A stretch of DNA of 64,000 nucleotides, from the NCBI RefSeq assembly GCF_009371885.1, contig NZ_QLZA01000011.1, positions 1-64,000 on the forward strand, written 5' to 3'. Of this stretch, positions 48,489 to 57,896 are shown piece by piece. The notes beneath the pieces were generated by a model. It saw only the letters and a list, made by a program, of their open reading frames with translations. It was not told the origin of the DNA and searched no databases. Source of the DNA: Bifidobacterium tibiigranuli. Lineage in GTDB: Bacteria; Actinomycetota; Actinomycetes; Actinomycetales; Bifidobacteriaceae. Position numbers and translations under genes: made by a program. How positions within the stretch are numbered: the first letter of the stretch is position 1; the number at the start of each line of letters is the position of its first letter.

Positions 48489-49931
48489 TCAGTCATCCGC
48501 GCGATAATCAAGCAGATCGAGTTTCGAGGCCACGCGATTCGAGGCGAAGGCGCCGATGGATACGAGCGCGTAGCACAGCGCGATGCCGCCGAAGAAGGCC
48601 AGCAGCGTCGCCGCATTCGTCATGGCTCCGGCCATCAGCGGGAACATAAGCGCCATCGAGCAGCCGCCGGCGATGAGCACCACGACGTTGAGCGGGGTGA
48701 GCACCTCGGCGAAGCGCGCCCGGTTGAGCGTGCGTGTATCCGTGCCCTCGAGCGCGAGCATGCGATACTCCTCCGCCTGCTCATAGACGTTGCCGGCCTG
48801 CATAACACCGCAGCTCACCGCCGCCAGAATCGCCGCGAAAGCAAGCGTCAGCAGCCCTCCGGTGCCGATATCGCGTATCAGGATCATGCTGGAATCATCG
48901 TGCCCGGAACTTGCATTGGCAGCCTGCGAGAACATCGCGCACACCGAGGTGATGCCGGCGATGAACACGGCCAGCGCGATGCCCGACACGTTGCGCCACG
49001 CGCGTTTGGGATTGTCGAGGATGCGGCGCATCGCAATCATCGTCGCGGCGTTGCGCGGCCTGCGCAGCCGGCTCTTGGCGCGGGCGGATATGGCCCACGT
49101 GCCCACGAGGTTGATCAGGAAAAAGCACAGCATGATGAATCCGATGACGATAACAACCATCGCGCTCTGCCCCATATGCGCAGCCAGTTGCGGCGTGCGG
49201 AATGCGCCGATTGCCAGCGCTACCGCACCGATGAACACCACGACGCGCCATGCGGTCGGCAGCGGCTGCGACGCGCGGCTGGTCACCCCAAGCGGCGTGA
49301 TCGCCACCCGGCGCAACGCCGCCAGCGCCGACACCAATGACATAATCGTCACGCCAAGGCATACGGCCAGCAGCGCCCACGGCCCGACCCAGAGCTGTAC
49401 GAAGGTGAAACGCTGATTCTGGAAGGGTATCAGCATCACCAGCGGCATCAGCGCCAAATACCCGCCGATGCCGAGCAGCGCGCCAGACAGGGCCTGACCG
49501 GCGGCGTCCAGAGCAGTCAGCCCTGAGACCTGCGGCACTGTGGCACCGACCAGTCGCAAGGCGGCGAGCCGTGCGTCGCGGCGGGACGCGGCCAGTCGCG
49601 CGGCCGAAGCGGCGAGTGCGGTGAAGGGAACCACGAGCAGCAGGCAGGCGAAGCCCGCAAGCGCTACATAGGTTCCGGCCATGGGGTCCTGCCCGGTTGC
49701 GGCCGCCGCGCTGCCTGCCGCACGTGTTGCCGACGCGCAAGCATGTTCGTTGAGCAGGCAGGCAAGCGTGTGATCGGCCGAAGCCCGCCAAATGAACGCA
49801 TGCACGCCCCCGAGCACGGTGAGGAAAATCGCGCTCGCCGAGGCGAATGCGATGACGGCCAACAACGACGTATGCCGTTGCGCGCGCAAGCCAGGGCGGT
49901 GAAACAGCCTCCACAATCCGAAAATATTCAT
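48489..49931 (-). CDS. FtsX-like ABC transporter permease
   Basis: The 480-residue protein has an N-terminal span, a cluster of three spans in the middle and more spans at the C-terminus. FLTVLGGVHAFIWRASAD leads into the first extracytoplasmic loop, and YRMLALEGTDTRTLNRARFA is the cytoplasmic segment typical of FtsX/MacB permeases. Its ATG overlaps the stop of the ATPase gene by four bases (49928-49931), so the two are translationally coupled. They form one exporter or mechanotransmission complex, perhaps for peptides or envelope stress. No periplasmic partner or histidine kinase lies beside them. Confidence 0.82.
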   Translation of the reverse strand: MNIFGLWRLFHRPGLRAQRHTSLLAVIAFASASAIFLTVLGGVHAFIWRASADHTLACLLNEHACASATRAAGSAAAATGQDPMAGTYVALAGFACLLLVVPFTALAASAARLAASRRDARLAALRLVGATVPQVSGLTALDAAGQALSGALLGIGGYLALMPLVMLIPFQNQRFTFVQLWVGPWALLAVCLGVTIMSLVSALAALRRVAITPLGVTSRASQPLPTAWRVVVFIGAVALAIGAFRTPQLAAHMGQSAMVVIVIGFIMLCFFLINLVGTWAISARAKSRLRRPRNAATMIAMRRILDNPKRAWRNVSGIALAVFIAGITSVCAMFSQAANASSGHDDSSMILIRDIGTGGLLTLAFAAILAAVSCGVMQAGNVYEQAEEYRMLALEGTDTRTLNRARFAEVLTPLNVVVLIAGGCSMALMFPLMAGAMTNAATLLAFFGGIALCYALVSIGAFASNRVASKLDLLDYRADD

Positions 49932-51292
49932 CGCCAGGTTCCCCTTCCGGTTGCCGCTGCGATTGGTGATGACGACAGCGCCGACGCTGCGAATGCCGGC
50001 GTCGATGCCGCCGCGCCCAAGGGCGAGAAAGCCGACTGCTGCATCGCCATGAACCCGGCTACTGACGGCCGGTACACCGTCGACCGCTCAGCAGGCAGCT
50101 GATTGTTCGCGAACGTTCCGGCTTGATGCGCAGGCATGGATCGCTGCTGCGCCACAGTGGGTGCGGCATTGTGTGGCAGTGCAGAAGCGGGCTGATTCGC
50201 TGCGGATGTCGGCTGTTGCGCAGGTTGCGTAGGCTGCACAGGTTGCGCCGCCGCTTGCTGACTGCGATTCGCGCGGCGCGGCTCCGCTTGCGAAAGCCGG
50301 CCGTCGCTCATCGTGACCATGCGCGAGCAGAATCCGGCGACGTTGACATCGTGCGTGACGACGATGACGGCGGCACCGCAGTCGTGCGCGGCCTGCATGA
50401 GGATGCCCATCACTTCGCGGCCCGTGGTCTGGTCAAGCGCTCCGGTCGGCTCGTCGGCGAAGACCACGGCCGGCTCGATGCACAGCGCGCGGGCGATGGC
50501 GATGCGCTGCATCTGCCCGCCGCTCATCTCGCCCGGGCGCTGCGCGGCAAGATGGCGCAGACCGAGGCGTTCGAGCCACAGCATCGCACGGTCGGTGGCC
50601 TGCTCGTAAGACAAGCCGCCCAACATCAGCGGCAAGGCGATGTTCTCCACAGCCGGCAGCTCGGGAAGCAGCTGACCCGACTGGAAGACGAAGCCGAATG
50701 CTCCGCGCCGCAGCTTGGTGCGCTCGGCGTCTTTCATCGCGGTCAAGTCGTTGCCTTGGAAGCGCACGGTGCCGCTGGTGGGCCGGATGATGCCGGCGAG
50801 CGCATGCAGCAGCGTCGTCTTGCCCGAGCCGGAAGGCCCCATCACCGCGACGCTCTCCCCCGCGGCGAGCGCGAAACTCACATGATTGAGCGCCAAGGCG
50901 TGCGGCACAGCAGGCATGGCGTTGGGAGAGCTGTTGTATGAGGTGCTGTTATACGGGGCGCCGGCTTGCGGAGCGCCCGCTTGCAGAGCTCCAGGGACTG
51001 CCGCCACGCCGGTTGCGCCATGCTCCGACCGCGCCCGGGCGATGTCGGCGGAATAATCCATCACGAGGTCGTTCGACTCAAGGACGATGCGGCCCGGCTG
51101 TGTCGCGTCATAGTTTGCCATTGGCGATGCGCCCGGAATTACCGTGCTCTGTGTTGGAGATTGCCAGGCCGGCGGCATCGAATCGCTACGCTGCGCTGAA
51201 TTACGCGCTGCCGAATTACGCGCCGTAAAAATCCGCGTCCCCGAAATCAGCAGTGCTGCGTTCCGTGTCATTGTGCTCAGTATTGTGTTCAT
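49928..51292 (-). CDS. ABC transporter ATPase with low-complexity C-terminal tail
   Basis: The 454-residue ATPase belongs to the LolD/MacB type. Walker A GPSGSGKTTLLHALAG (about 155), Q-loop FVFQSGQLLPELPAVEN, signature MSGGQMQRIAIARAL (about 245), Walker B VVFADEPTGALD and the switch His in VVTHDVNVAG are all intact. Two extensions are unusual: about 130 residues before the domain, and a C-terminal tail of about 120 residues rich in Gln, Ala, Pro and Ser. The start is uncertain; an internal ATG at 51121 (MANYDATQ) lies closer to the conserved domain but has no ribosome site. It is coupled to the permease gene. Confidence 0.85.
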   Translation of the reverse strand: MNTILSTMTRNAALLISGTRIFTARNSAARNSAQRSDSMPPAWQSPTQSTVIPGASPMANYDATQPGRIVLESNDLVMDYSADIARARSEHGATGVAAVPGALQAGAPQAGAPYNSTSYNSSPNAMPAVPHALALNHVSFALAAGESVAVMGPSGSGKTTLLHALAGIIRPTSGTVRFQGNDLTAMKDAERTKLRRGAFGFVFQSGQLLPELPAVENIALPLMLGGLSYEQATDRAMLWLERLGLRHLAAQRPGEMSGGQMQRIAIARALCIEPAVVFADEPTGALDQTTGREVMGILMQAAHDCGAAVIVVTHDVNVAGFCSRMVTMSDGRLSQAEPRRANRSQQAAAQPVQPTQPAQQPTSAANQPASALPHNAAPTVAQQRSMPAHQAGTFANNQLPAERSTVYRPSVAGFMAMQQSAFSPLGAAASTPAFAASALSSSPIAAATGRGTWR

Positions 51293-51472
51293 GCCTTTGA
51301 GCCTACGTACGCAACAATTCCGTCGTTATCGGGCAACGGGATGATTCCGGTGCAATTCGGCGCTCGCGCCTCATTCTCAAGGACTATGCGGCAGCGTCTT
51401 GCCACCATTCGCGCACACTCGATTGCAGCCATGACACAACGCCGATATGGCAAGCCGTTACTATGATTCGCT

Positions 51473-51949
51473 ATGCCTACACTTGCCCAGAATCTTGCCA
51501 TCGGACTTGCCGTATTCGCGTATATCCTCTACCGGCAGCTGCACACCCGGCCGGTGAAGGGTCGTTCGCTGCTGCCGTGGATCCTGCTTGCGCTCGGCGC
51601 GGTGCAAATCGCGGGGACGACGGGTCGTCATGGACCAGGCAGCCACGTTGGGGCGTTCAACACCGATCTGCTCGTAGTCGTGGCCGCCATGCTCATCGGC
51701 GCGGGTTTCGCATGCGCCAGAGCGTACACCTTGCGTATCTGGGTCGATAAGGGCATCGCGTATCGCAAAGGCAACGTGTGGACGGCGCTGCTCTGGATGC
51801 TGTCCATCGCCGTGCATTTCTCGCTGGACGCCTTCGTGCACACGCCCGGGCTGGCGGGCACATCGCTTGAGGCCTATTTCGGACTCATGCTGCTCATTCA
51901 GCGCGAAATCGCAATACGGCGCGCGGCGAAACTGCAATCTGCGATATAA
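51473..51949 (+). CDS. four-span membrane protein of unknown function
   Basis: The 158-residue protein has four hydrophobic segments (about 5-18, 33-47, 65-82 and 102-117) and a short charged C-terminus. The segment AYILYRQLHTRPVKGRSLLP after span 1 resembles the DUF1453/CcdC-like small membrane proteins, but the match is loose. It diverges from the ABC operon. A GTACGCTAA element lies just after the stop. Confidence 0.65.
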   Translation: MPTLAQNLAIGLAVFAYILYRQLHTRPVKGRSLLPWILLALGAVQIAGTTGRHGPGSHVGAFNTDLLVVVAAMLIGAGFACARAYTLRIWVDKGIAYRKGNVWTALLWMLSIAVHFSLDAFVHTPGLAGTSLEAYFGLMLLIQREIAIRRAAKLQSAI

Positions 51950-51968
51950 GCCACTCGCCGGCACGTAT

Positions 51969-52080
51969 GCGTAGCTTTTTGTACGCTAACTCGAGTCTGC
52001 CGTATGAAATGCAACGTTATGAGGCTCGATTGCGTTGCATTATGCACGTCAGCGTCGAGTTAGCGTACAAAAGAATACGC
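51969..52080. repeat. GTACGCTAA repeat family, copy 3
   Basis: 26-base arms (51969-51994 and 52055-52080, three mismatches) contain TTTTGTACGCTAACTCGA. The interior has a second inverted pair, AATGCAACG / CGTTGCATT, and GAAATGCAACG at 52006-52016. It lies between two converging genes. Confidence 0.75.
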
Positions 52081-52132
52081 AGCAGAGCGACGCAAACCGC
52101 CAACATGGAACAGCGCATCGCGAACGCTTCGG

Positions 52133-53611
52133 CTATGCAGACTGTTCGACAGCAGCGTTGCCCGGTGCAGCATGCAAAACGCCATACGACGCGGCAAGCC
52201 CTTGCAGTCGCGCTGCAAAGTTGGGCCAGTCGGTGCGCAAGGCGGTCAGGAGACGGCGATCGGGGACCTGGTCGAAGGGCACCCATTCGATTTCGAGGCT
52301 TTCATCGTCGTTGGCGCAGGGCATGACGCGGCGGCCGGGCTTTTCGAAGGCGAACACGGTGGTGTAGGCCCACGGACCGTGCTCCTCGCGGTAGGAGCCG
52401 ACCACTTCGATGTCCTGTGACGTGATATTGGCCTCCTCGAAGCTCTCGCGAAGCGCCCCTTCGATCGGGCTTTCGCCGTCGGCGATGGCACCGCCGGGAA
52501 TGCCCCAAGCACCGCCTTCGGCACTCCACACGGCGCGGTGCTGCATCACGATGTCGCTTACGGCACCAGTCTGCGGGTCGCGACGTGCCAGCAGCACGCC
52601 GGCGGCCCCGTTCGTGCCCCAATGACGACGCCCGCACGCGCAGCTCACCCAGCCATCGCCCGGCTGATGCACGGTTTCCTTGGGCGGAACGGGCTGTGTC
52701 GCGTCCTTTTTGCTCGTACCCGCTGGAACGCCACGGCTGACATTCCACAAGTCGGTCCATTCGATGCCGAGTTGTGCAGTCAAATGGCGCAGCAGCGGCA
52801 GGCTCACGCCCATCACGCCGTGCGGGTCGCCGTCGATGCCCTCGATGAATGCGGAGCCGAAGCCCTCCAAAGTGAATGAGCCAGCGACTTCCAGCGGCTC
52901 GCCGGTGGCGATGTACCGCTCGATCTCCTGATCGGAATAGTTGCCGAATCGCACTGTGGCGTGGCTTGCGCCGCGAGACACATGCCCCGTAGCGAAATCG
53001 ATGACGCAGTGCCCGGTCCACAATTCGCCATCATGGCCGCGCATCGCACTAAGCCGCCGCTGCGCCACATCGGCGTCATGCGGCTTGCCGTAGCATTCGC
53101 CATCAAATAGGAACATCGAATCGCAGCCGATGATAAGCGGCCCGACCGCGCTGTGGGCGATGCCGTCGTGGTTGGCCAGCACTTGAGCAATCGGCTCGGA
53201 AGCGGTCGGCACATCGATGCCGGAGAAATCGCGGGTGAAGGTCGAGCGCTCAGCAGGCTCGGAGCCCTTGGTATCGTTGTCGTTGCTGCCGTCGTTGGCT
53301 TCGCTGGTCTCGCGCGATGACGCCACAGCCTGCAGCGGATAGGCGGTTACCTGGTCGCCGTGCGCCTCGTCGGCCGCGCCCGCCACGTCTCGGTAGGCCC
53401 GGAACACGGCCTGTGCCTTGGCTTGAGCGAGTATCATCACGCGCTGCCCGATGCTCAAATCCTGCACCGTCACCCCGGACTGCGCAGCAGCGCGTTCCAA
53501 AGCGGCCGGCTCGTCCACATGCGAGACGCGGATGATCGGGCATACGCCTGCGGTGTACAGCACGTCGCGGCGCGACGGCGACTGCGATGCGAGCACGACT
53601 GGTATCGACAA
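52133..53611 (-). CDS. maf: Maf pyrophosphatase fused to a Nudix hydrolase
   Basis: The 492-residue protein joins two house-cleaning enzymes. Residues 1 to about 290 are Maf, which hydrolyses non-canonical nucleoside triphosphates: VVLASQSPSRRDVL at the start, IIGCDSMFLFDGECYGKP (Asp of the active site), SGASHATVRFGNYSD and SFTLEGFGSAFIEGIDGDPH. A 45-residue Ser/Asp-rich insert interrupts the Maf domain near residue 105. Residues from about 320 are a Nudix domain with the box GGAIADGESPIEGALRESFE followed by EANI, all key Glu residues present. A short Cys/His segment (WVSCACGRRHWG) links them. The gene follows thrB by 21 bases. Confidence 0.9.
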   Translation of the reverse strand: MSIPVVLASQSPSRRDVLYTAGVCPIIRVSHVDEPAALERAAAQSGVTVQDLSIGQRVMILAQAKAQAVFRAYRDVAGAADEAHGDQVTAYPLQAVASSRETSEANDGSNDNDTKGSEPAERSTFTRDFSGIDVPTASEPIAQVLANHDGIAHSAVGPLIIGCDSMFLFDGECYGKPHDADVAQRRLSAMRGHDGELWTGHCVIDFATGHVSRGASHATVRFGNYSDQEIERYIATGEPLEVAGSFTLEGFGSAFIEGIDGDPHGVMGVSLPLLRHLTAQLGIEWTDLWNVSRGVPAGTSKKDATQPVPPKETVHQPGDGWVSCACGRRHWGTNGAAGVLLARRDPQTGAVSDIVMQHRAVWSAEGGAWGIPGGAIADGESPIEGALRESFEEANITSQDIEVVGSYREEHGPWAYTTVFAFEKPGRRVMPCANDDESLEIEWVPFDQVPDRRLLTALRTDWPNFAARLQGLAASYGVLHAAPGNAAVEQSA

Positions 53612-53632
53612 CTTCAGGCCTCCTCGATGGCG

Positions 53633-54688
53633 TTACTTAGCTTCGACCTCGACGCCGGTGGTGTTGACGCTCAGGTGCAGCACCCGCCAGATTCCCGATG
53701 ACAACTGCCGCTGCGCGATGCGTTCGATGACCTCAGAAGCCGAACCGCTGTGCAGCACCAGCACGCACGGGCCTGCGCCGGAAATGGCCGCAGCGAAGCC
53801 CTGCGCACGCAAAGCCTCGATAAGCTCCCATGACGGAGCCATGAGATCCTTGCGATAGGGCTGATGCAGGCGGTCCTGCGTGGCGGCGAATAGCAGCGTG
53901 TTGGCATCTTCACGCAACCCCGCGTCATATGAACTGGCACCACGCGGACCCATCGCCGCGGGCAGCAGCGCTATGCGCGATAGGTTGAATGCCGCGTCCG
54001 CATAAGGCACCTTCGCGGGCAGCGCCTGTCGAGCCAGCTCGGTTGACTGCTCGAAGTCGGGAATGAAGACACATGCGCGAATCGCGTCGTCGACCGGGTA
54101 CATCGTGGTGTGGAACCCGACCGACAGCGGCTCGCCGTCGCGAATCGGCACCGAACCAACGCCCTCTCCAGCGTCGAAGCGCCATGAAACCGTCAGCCCG
54201 CCGAACACCGCCGGCGCGACATTGTCAGGGTGGCCTTCGATGGACGCGGCCATGTCGAATACCGACTGCCGGTCGAAATGCTCGCCATGCGCGAACGCCG
54301 CAGCCGCGCTGATGCCGGCGACAATCGCCTCGGCGGAGGAGCCCATGCCGCGCGCCTGCGGAATGCGGTTGTGCGCCTCAAGCGTGAAGCCGAGCCGCCC
54401 CAGTCCGAAGACCTGACAGGCCTTGCGGAAGGTGGAAACCACCAGATGGGTTTCATCGCGCGGCAGCGTGTCTTCCCCCTCGCCGTGGATGATCACGCGC
54501 ACGGAATCATCAGTGGCGTCATCAGTGGCGGAGCCGCCAGCTGCAGCACCATCAGCCGGGCTGTCATTCAGCGTGAACTTGAGCTCATCGTAATAGTCGA
54601 GGGCCAGCCCAACGGTGTCGAAGCCGGACCCCAGATTGGCGCTGGTCGCCGGAACGCGCACATGCACCTGACGGAATAAGGGATTCAT
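53633..54688 (-). CDS. thrB: homoserine kinase
   Basis: ThrB phosphorylates homoserine on the way to threonine. The 351-residue GHMP kinase starts VRVPATSANLGSGFDTVGLA, has the phosphate-binding loop IPQARGMGSSAEAIVAGISA (about 110-130) and ends with the GHMP C-domain (AAISGAGPCVLVL, about 300). It is 46 bases downstream of hom, the usual hom-thrB order. Confidence 0.95.
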   Translation of the reverse strand: MNPLFRQVHVRVPATSANLGSGFDTVGLALDYYDELKFTLNDSPADGAAAGGSATDDATDDSVRVIIHGEGEDTLPRDETHLVVSTFRKACQVFGLGRLGFTLEAHNRIPQARGMGSSAEAIVAGISAAAAFAHGEHFDRQSVFDMAASIEGHPDNVAPAVFGGLTVSWRFDAGEGVGSVPIRDGEPLSVGFHTTMYPVDDAIRACVFIPDFEQSTELARQALPAKVPYADAAFNLSRIALLPAAMGPRGASSYDAGLREDANTLLFAATQDRLHQPYRKDLMAPSWELIEALRAQGFAAAISGAGPCVLVLHSGSASEVIERIAQRQLSSGIWRVLHLSVNTTGVEVEAK

Positions 54689-54734
54689 AGATGAAGTCTT
54701 CCTTTGAAGCTTTGCTGCATATCAGTGCCGCATA

Positions 54735-56048
54735 TCAGTCAAGCACTCGCAGGATCGACGGCGTGCCGGTCACGAAATCGAGGCTGCACACCGCCTTGAC
54801 GGTCTCGCGCAGGGTCAGCTCGTCGCACTGATGCGTCACGATGCGCAGCTGCTGCAATTCGCCCGAATAGCCCGGATCGTGGCGCGTTGGCTGCAAATCC
54901 TGGTTCACGCCGTTGATCGACACGCCGCGATCGGCGAACTCCGTGGCGATGGCGGCGAGTACGCCGGGCTTGTCGTGAATCAGGAAACGGACGGCAAATG
55001 CCGCCTTCGAAGCGTCGATCGGCGCCTTGGGCAGGTCCTTGTAGAGCGGGATGGAAGGCCCGGTGCAGCCCTGCGCGATATGCCGCGCCTCGGTGACGAT
55101 GTCGCCCACAACTGCGGAGGCAGTAGGCGCGCCACCGGCCCCGCGGCCGTAGAACATCAGGTCGTCGGCCGCCTCGGCGTGCACGAAGACCGCGTTGAAG
55201 CTGCCATGCACCGAGGCGAGCGGGTGGTTCTCGTCGATCAGCGCCGGGTAGACGCGGGCCGAAACCCCGGCCTCGCCGTTCTCCACGACGGCCAGCAGCT
55301 TGACGACCTTGTGCTCGGCGGTCGCGGCAGCGATGTCGTCGGCAGTGATCGAGGTGATGCCTTCGACGGTCACATCGTCGATGCTCGTGGCAGTGTGGAA
55401 GGCGAGCGTGGCCATAATCGCAGCCTTGTTCGCCGCATCCTCGCCCTCGATGTCGCCGGTCGGATCGGCCTCAGCGTATCCCTTGGCCTGCGCGTCATTG
55501 AGCGCTACCTCGAAGTCCAGCCCCTTGGTGGTCATCTCGTCGAGAATGTAGTTTGTGGTGCCGTTGACGATGCCGAGCATGCTGCTCACCCGGTCGCCGA
55601 CCAGCGATTCGCGCAGAGGTCGCACGAGCGGAATCGCGCCGCCTACCGCCGCCTCGAAGTAGATATCGACGCCGTGCTCGTTCGCAGCCTGATAGAGCTC
55701 CGGGCCGAATTTCGCCAGCAGCGCCTTGTTCGCTGTCACGACGCTCGCCCCGGCTTCGATGGCCGTGAGCACGAAGGTGCGCGCAGGCTCCAGCCCGCCG
55801 ATAAGCTCCACAACGATGTCGGCACGTTGGCACAGCTCGGCCGTATCGGTCGTCAGCAGCGCCTTATCGATCCACGGCGCATCGACCTTGTCAGGATTAA
55901 GGCAGGCCACGCCAACCAGTTCGATGGGCCTACCAGTGCGTGCCGAAAGCTCGTCGCGCTGCTCGACCAGCAGCCGGGCGGTCTGCGAGCCGACCGTTCC
56001 TGCGCCAAGCAGCCCTACGCGGATTGGGGCCTCGTCATGCTGTGTCAT
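54735..56048 (-). CDS. hom: homoserine dehydrogenase
   Basis: This enzyme reduces aspartate semialdehyde to homoserine. The 437-residue protein has the Rossmann start GLLGAGTVGSQTARLL, the catalytic block YFEAAVGGAIPLVRPLRESL (about 135-155), GIVNGTTNYILDEM, DANKAAIMA-type Lys at EGEDAANKAAIM (about 205) and a C-terminal ACT domain (LIHDKPGVLAAIATEFADRG), consistent with threonine feedback. It lies between lysA and thrB. Confidence 0.95.
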   Translation of the reverse strand: MTQHDEAPIRVGLLGAGTVGSQTARLLVEQRDELSARTGRPIELVGVACLNPDKVDAPWIDKALLTTDTAELCQRADIVVELIGGLEPARTFVLTAIEAGASVVTANKALLAKFGPELYQAANEHGVDIYFEAAVGGAIPLVRPLRESLVGDRVSSMLGIVNGTTNYILDEMTTKGLDFEVALNDAQAKGYAEADPTGDIEGEDAANKAAIMATLAFHTATSIDDVTVEGITSITADDIAAATAEHKVVKLLAVVENGEAGVSARVYPALIDENHPLASVHGSFNAVFVHAEAADDLMFYGRGAGGAPTASAVVGDIVTEARHIAQGCTGPSIPLYKDLPKAPIDASKAAFAVRFLIHDKPGVLAAIATEFADRGVSINGVNQDLQPTRHDPGYSGELQQLRIVTHQCDELTLRETVKAVCSLDFVTGTPSILRVLD

Positions 56049-56197
56049 AGTGTCCTTCCCAAGTGTGTCTCATGTGCCGTCACTGCCCCGCAGGGCAGCC
56101 GCAACGCCTTACGCCGATGCATACCACGTCTATTCTAAAGGTTCCCGTCGGCCTTCGCGCCGCATGCCCATGTCGGTACAGGTTAGCGCCGTAAGCA

Positions 56198-57817
56198 TCA
56201 GTTGCTTACATCCCACGACAGCAGGTCATCGATGGTCTGGCGTCGTATCATCACATGCGCGCCGGACACGCCCACTGCCACGACTGCGGGAATCAGCGCC
56301 TGGTTGTAGTTGCTGGCCATCGTGCGGCCGTACGCGCCGGTCACTGGGATGGCGAGGATGTCGCCGCGCGTGATGTCGGCTGGGAGTTGGCATTCGTGCA
56401 CGAGGATGTCGCCCGATTCGCAATGCGTGCCGACGACGCGCGCGAGCATGGTCTCAGGCGCACCAGATCGGCTCGCCAGCCGCACCGCGTAATCCGCGTC
56501 GTAGAGCGCCGGGCGAATGTTGTCGCTCATGCCGCCATCGACCGAAACGTAAGCCCGCTCGTTGATTGCGCTGCCGTCCTGCGCCGTGGTTCCCTGCGGC
56601 AAAGCGACATGCTTGATCGCGCCGACGCGGTAGAGCGTCACGCCGGACGGGGCTGCGATGTAGCGCCCCGGTTCGAAGGAGATAACCGGCGCGGGCATGC
56701 CCAGCGCGTCGTTGGTCGCGGTCACAGCGTCGGCCAGCCGGCCGAGTTCGACGTCGATATCCATCGCGTCTTCGGCGTCGGTGTAGGCCACGGAGTAGCC
56801 GCCACCCAAGTCCACTTCGGGCAGGGTGTAGGCGTTGGTGGCGTAGAAGGTCTTGCGCAGCAGCATCATGCGCTTGGCCGCCTCGATGAAGGCGTTGGCG
56901 TCATGAATCTGCGAGCCGATATGCGAGTGGATGCCGACGAGTTCGAGATCGTCGCTCAGCCCGGCAATCGTCGCGAGCACAGCATGCGCGGGGCCATCCG
57001 CCACCGCCTGCATCGCGTCGGCGAGCGCACGGTCCGTGGCTGAGACCTCGTTGCCGTGCAGGTCGTAGGGGTAGCGCACGTCGTACTGCAGCTGGCGTTC
57101 CTGCGAGTCTTGAGGCTCTTGTGATTCAGTTGCCTGTTGCTGCGCCGCTGTATCCTGCCGTTTCGGCATAATGCGGGCGTTCGTCACGGCGGGCGTGGCG
57201 GCGGCGATCATATCGTCCAGAATGCCGAGCACTGCGGTCGGCGTGCCGGCCGGCAGCAGCGCCACGCCGAATTTCTGGTCTTCGTGCGCCGTGGAAATAT
57301 ACTCATGCCCGCCTGCGTGGATGCCGGATGTGACGCGCAGCATGACCTTGGCGCGTTTGCCGAGCTTGTGTGCGATGGCAGCGATGCGGGCAGGCTCGCC
57401 CGGCTCGTCGACGACGATTTTGGCGAAGCCCTGCTCGACGGCGAGCGCGATCTCCTCGTCGGACTTGTTGTTGCCGTGCAGCACCAGCCGCCGGCCTGGA
57501 ACCCCTGCGGCCAAAGCGATGCGCATTTCGCCTATCGAACACGTATCAACGAACATGCCCGCCTGGGCCACGATGCGCACGACTTCCTTGGACAGGAAAG
57601 CCTTGCCTGCGTAGCTCGCATGGGTTGTCGTGTTGCGGAAGGCCTTCGCCGCCGCAGCGACGAAGCGCCGTGCGCGCGCGGAGACCTCGTCCGTGTCCAT
57701 GACATACAGTGGCGAGCCGAATTCGCCTAGCAGGGACGAGGCGGTGCGTCCGTGGAAGGTCATCTCGCCGGAATCATTGATATCCGTGGCTTCGGGCCAA
57801 ATCGGCGTCACGCCCAT
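56198..57817 (-). CDS. lysA: diaminopimelate decarboxylase
   Basis: LysA makes lysine from meso-diaminopimelate. The 539-residue protein is longer than usual (about 420-480) because of an insertion rich in Gln and Glu near residues 215-245. The PLP lysine is in HASYAGKAFLSKEVV (about 70). HGNNKSDEEI, the GHEY block, VDLGGGYSV, SFEPGRYIAA and VGTHCESGDILVHE complete the alanine-racemase-fold decarboxylase. The start MGVTPIWPEA at 57817 has AAGGAG 6 bases upstream. It follows argS by 79 bases. Confidence 0.94.
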   Translation of the reverse strand: MGVTPIWPEATDINDSGEMTFHGRTASSLLGEFGSPLYVMDTDEVSARARRFVAAAAKAFRNTTTHASYAGKAFLSKEVVRIVAQAGMFVDTCSIGEMRIALAAGVPGRRLVLHGNNKSDEEIALAVEQGFAKIVVDEPGEPARIAAIAHKLGKRAKVMLRVTSGIHAGGHEYISTAHEDQKFGVALLPAGTPTAVLGILDDMIAAATPAVTNARIMPKRQDTAAQQQATESQEPQDSQERQLQYDVRYPYDLHGNEVSATDRALADAMQAVADGPAHAVLATIAGLSDDLELVGIHSHIGSQIHDANAFIEAAKRMMLLRKTFYATNAYTLPEVDLGGGYSVAYTDAEDAMDIDVELGRLADAVTATNDALGMPAPVISFEPGRYIAAPSGVTLYRVGAIKHVALPQGTTAQDGSAINERAYVSVDGGMSDNIRPALYDADYAVRLASRSGAPETMLARVVGTHCESGDILVHECQLPADITRGDILAIPVTGAYGRTMASNYNQALIPAVVAVGVSGAHVMIRRQTIDDLLSWDVSN

Positions 57818-57896
57818 ATGCTGCTCCTTGCTTGCTGTGTGTTGTATGTCCCGCTGTGTTGTATGTGGCCGGTTATGACTGGTCGTAGCGTAATTC

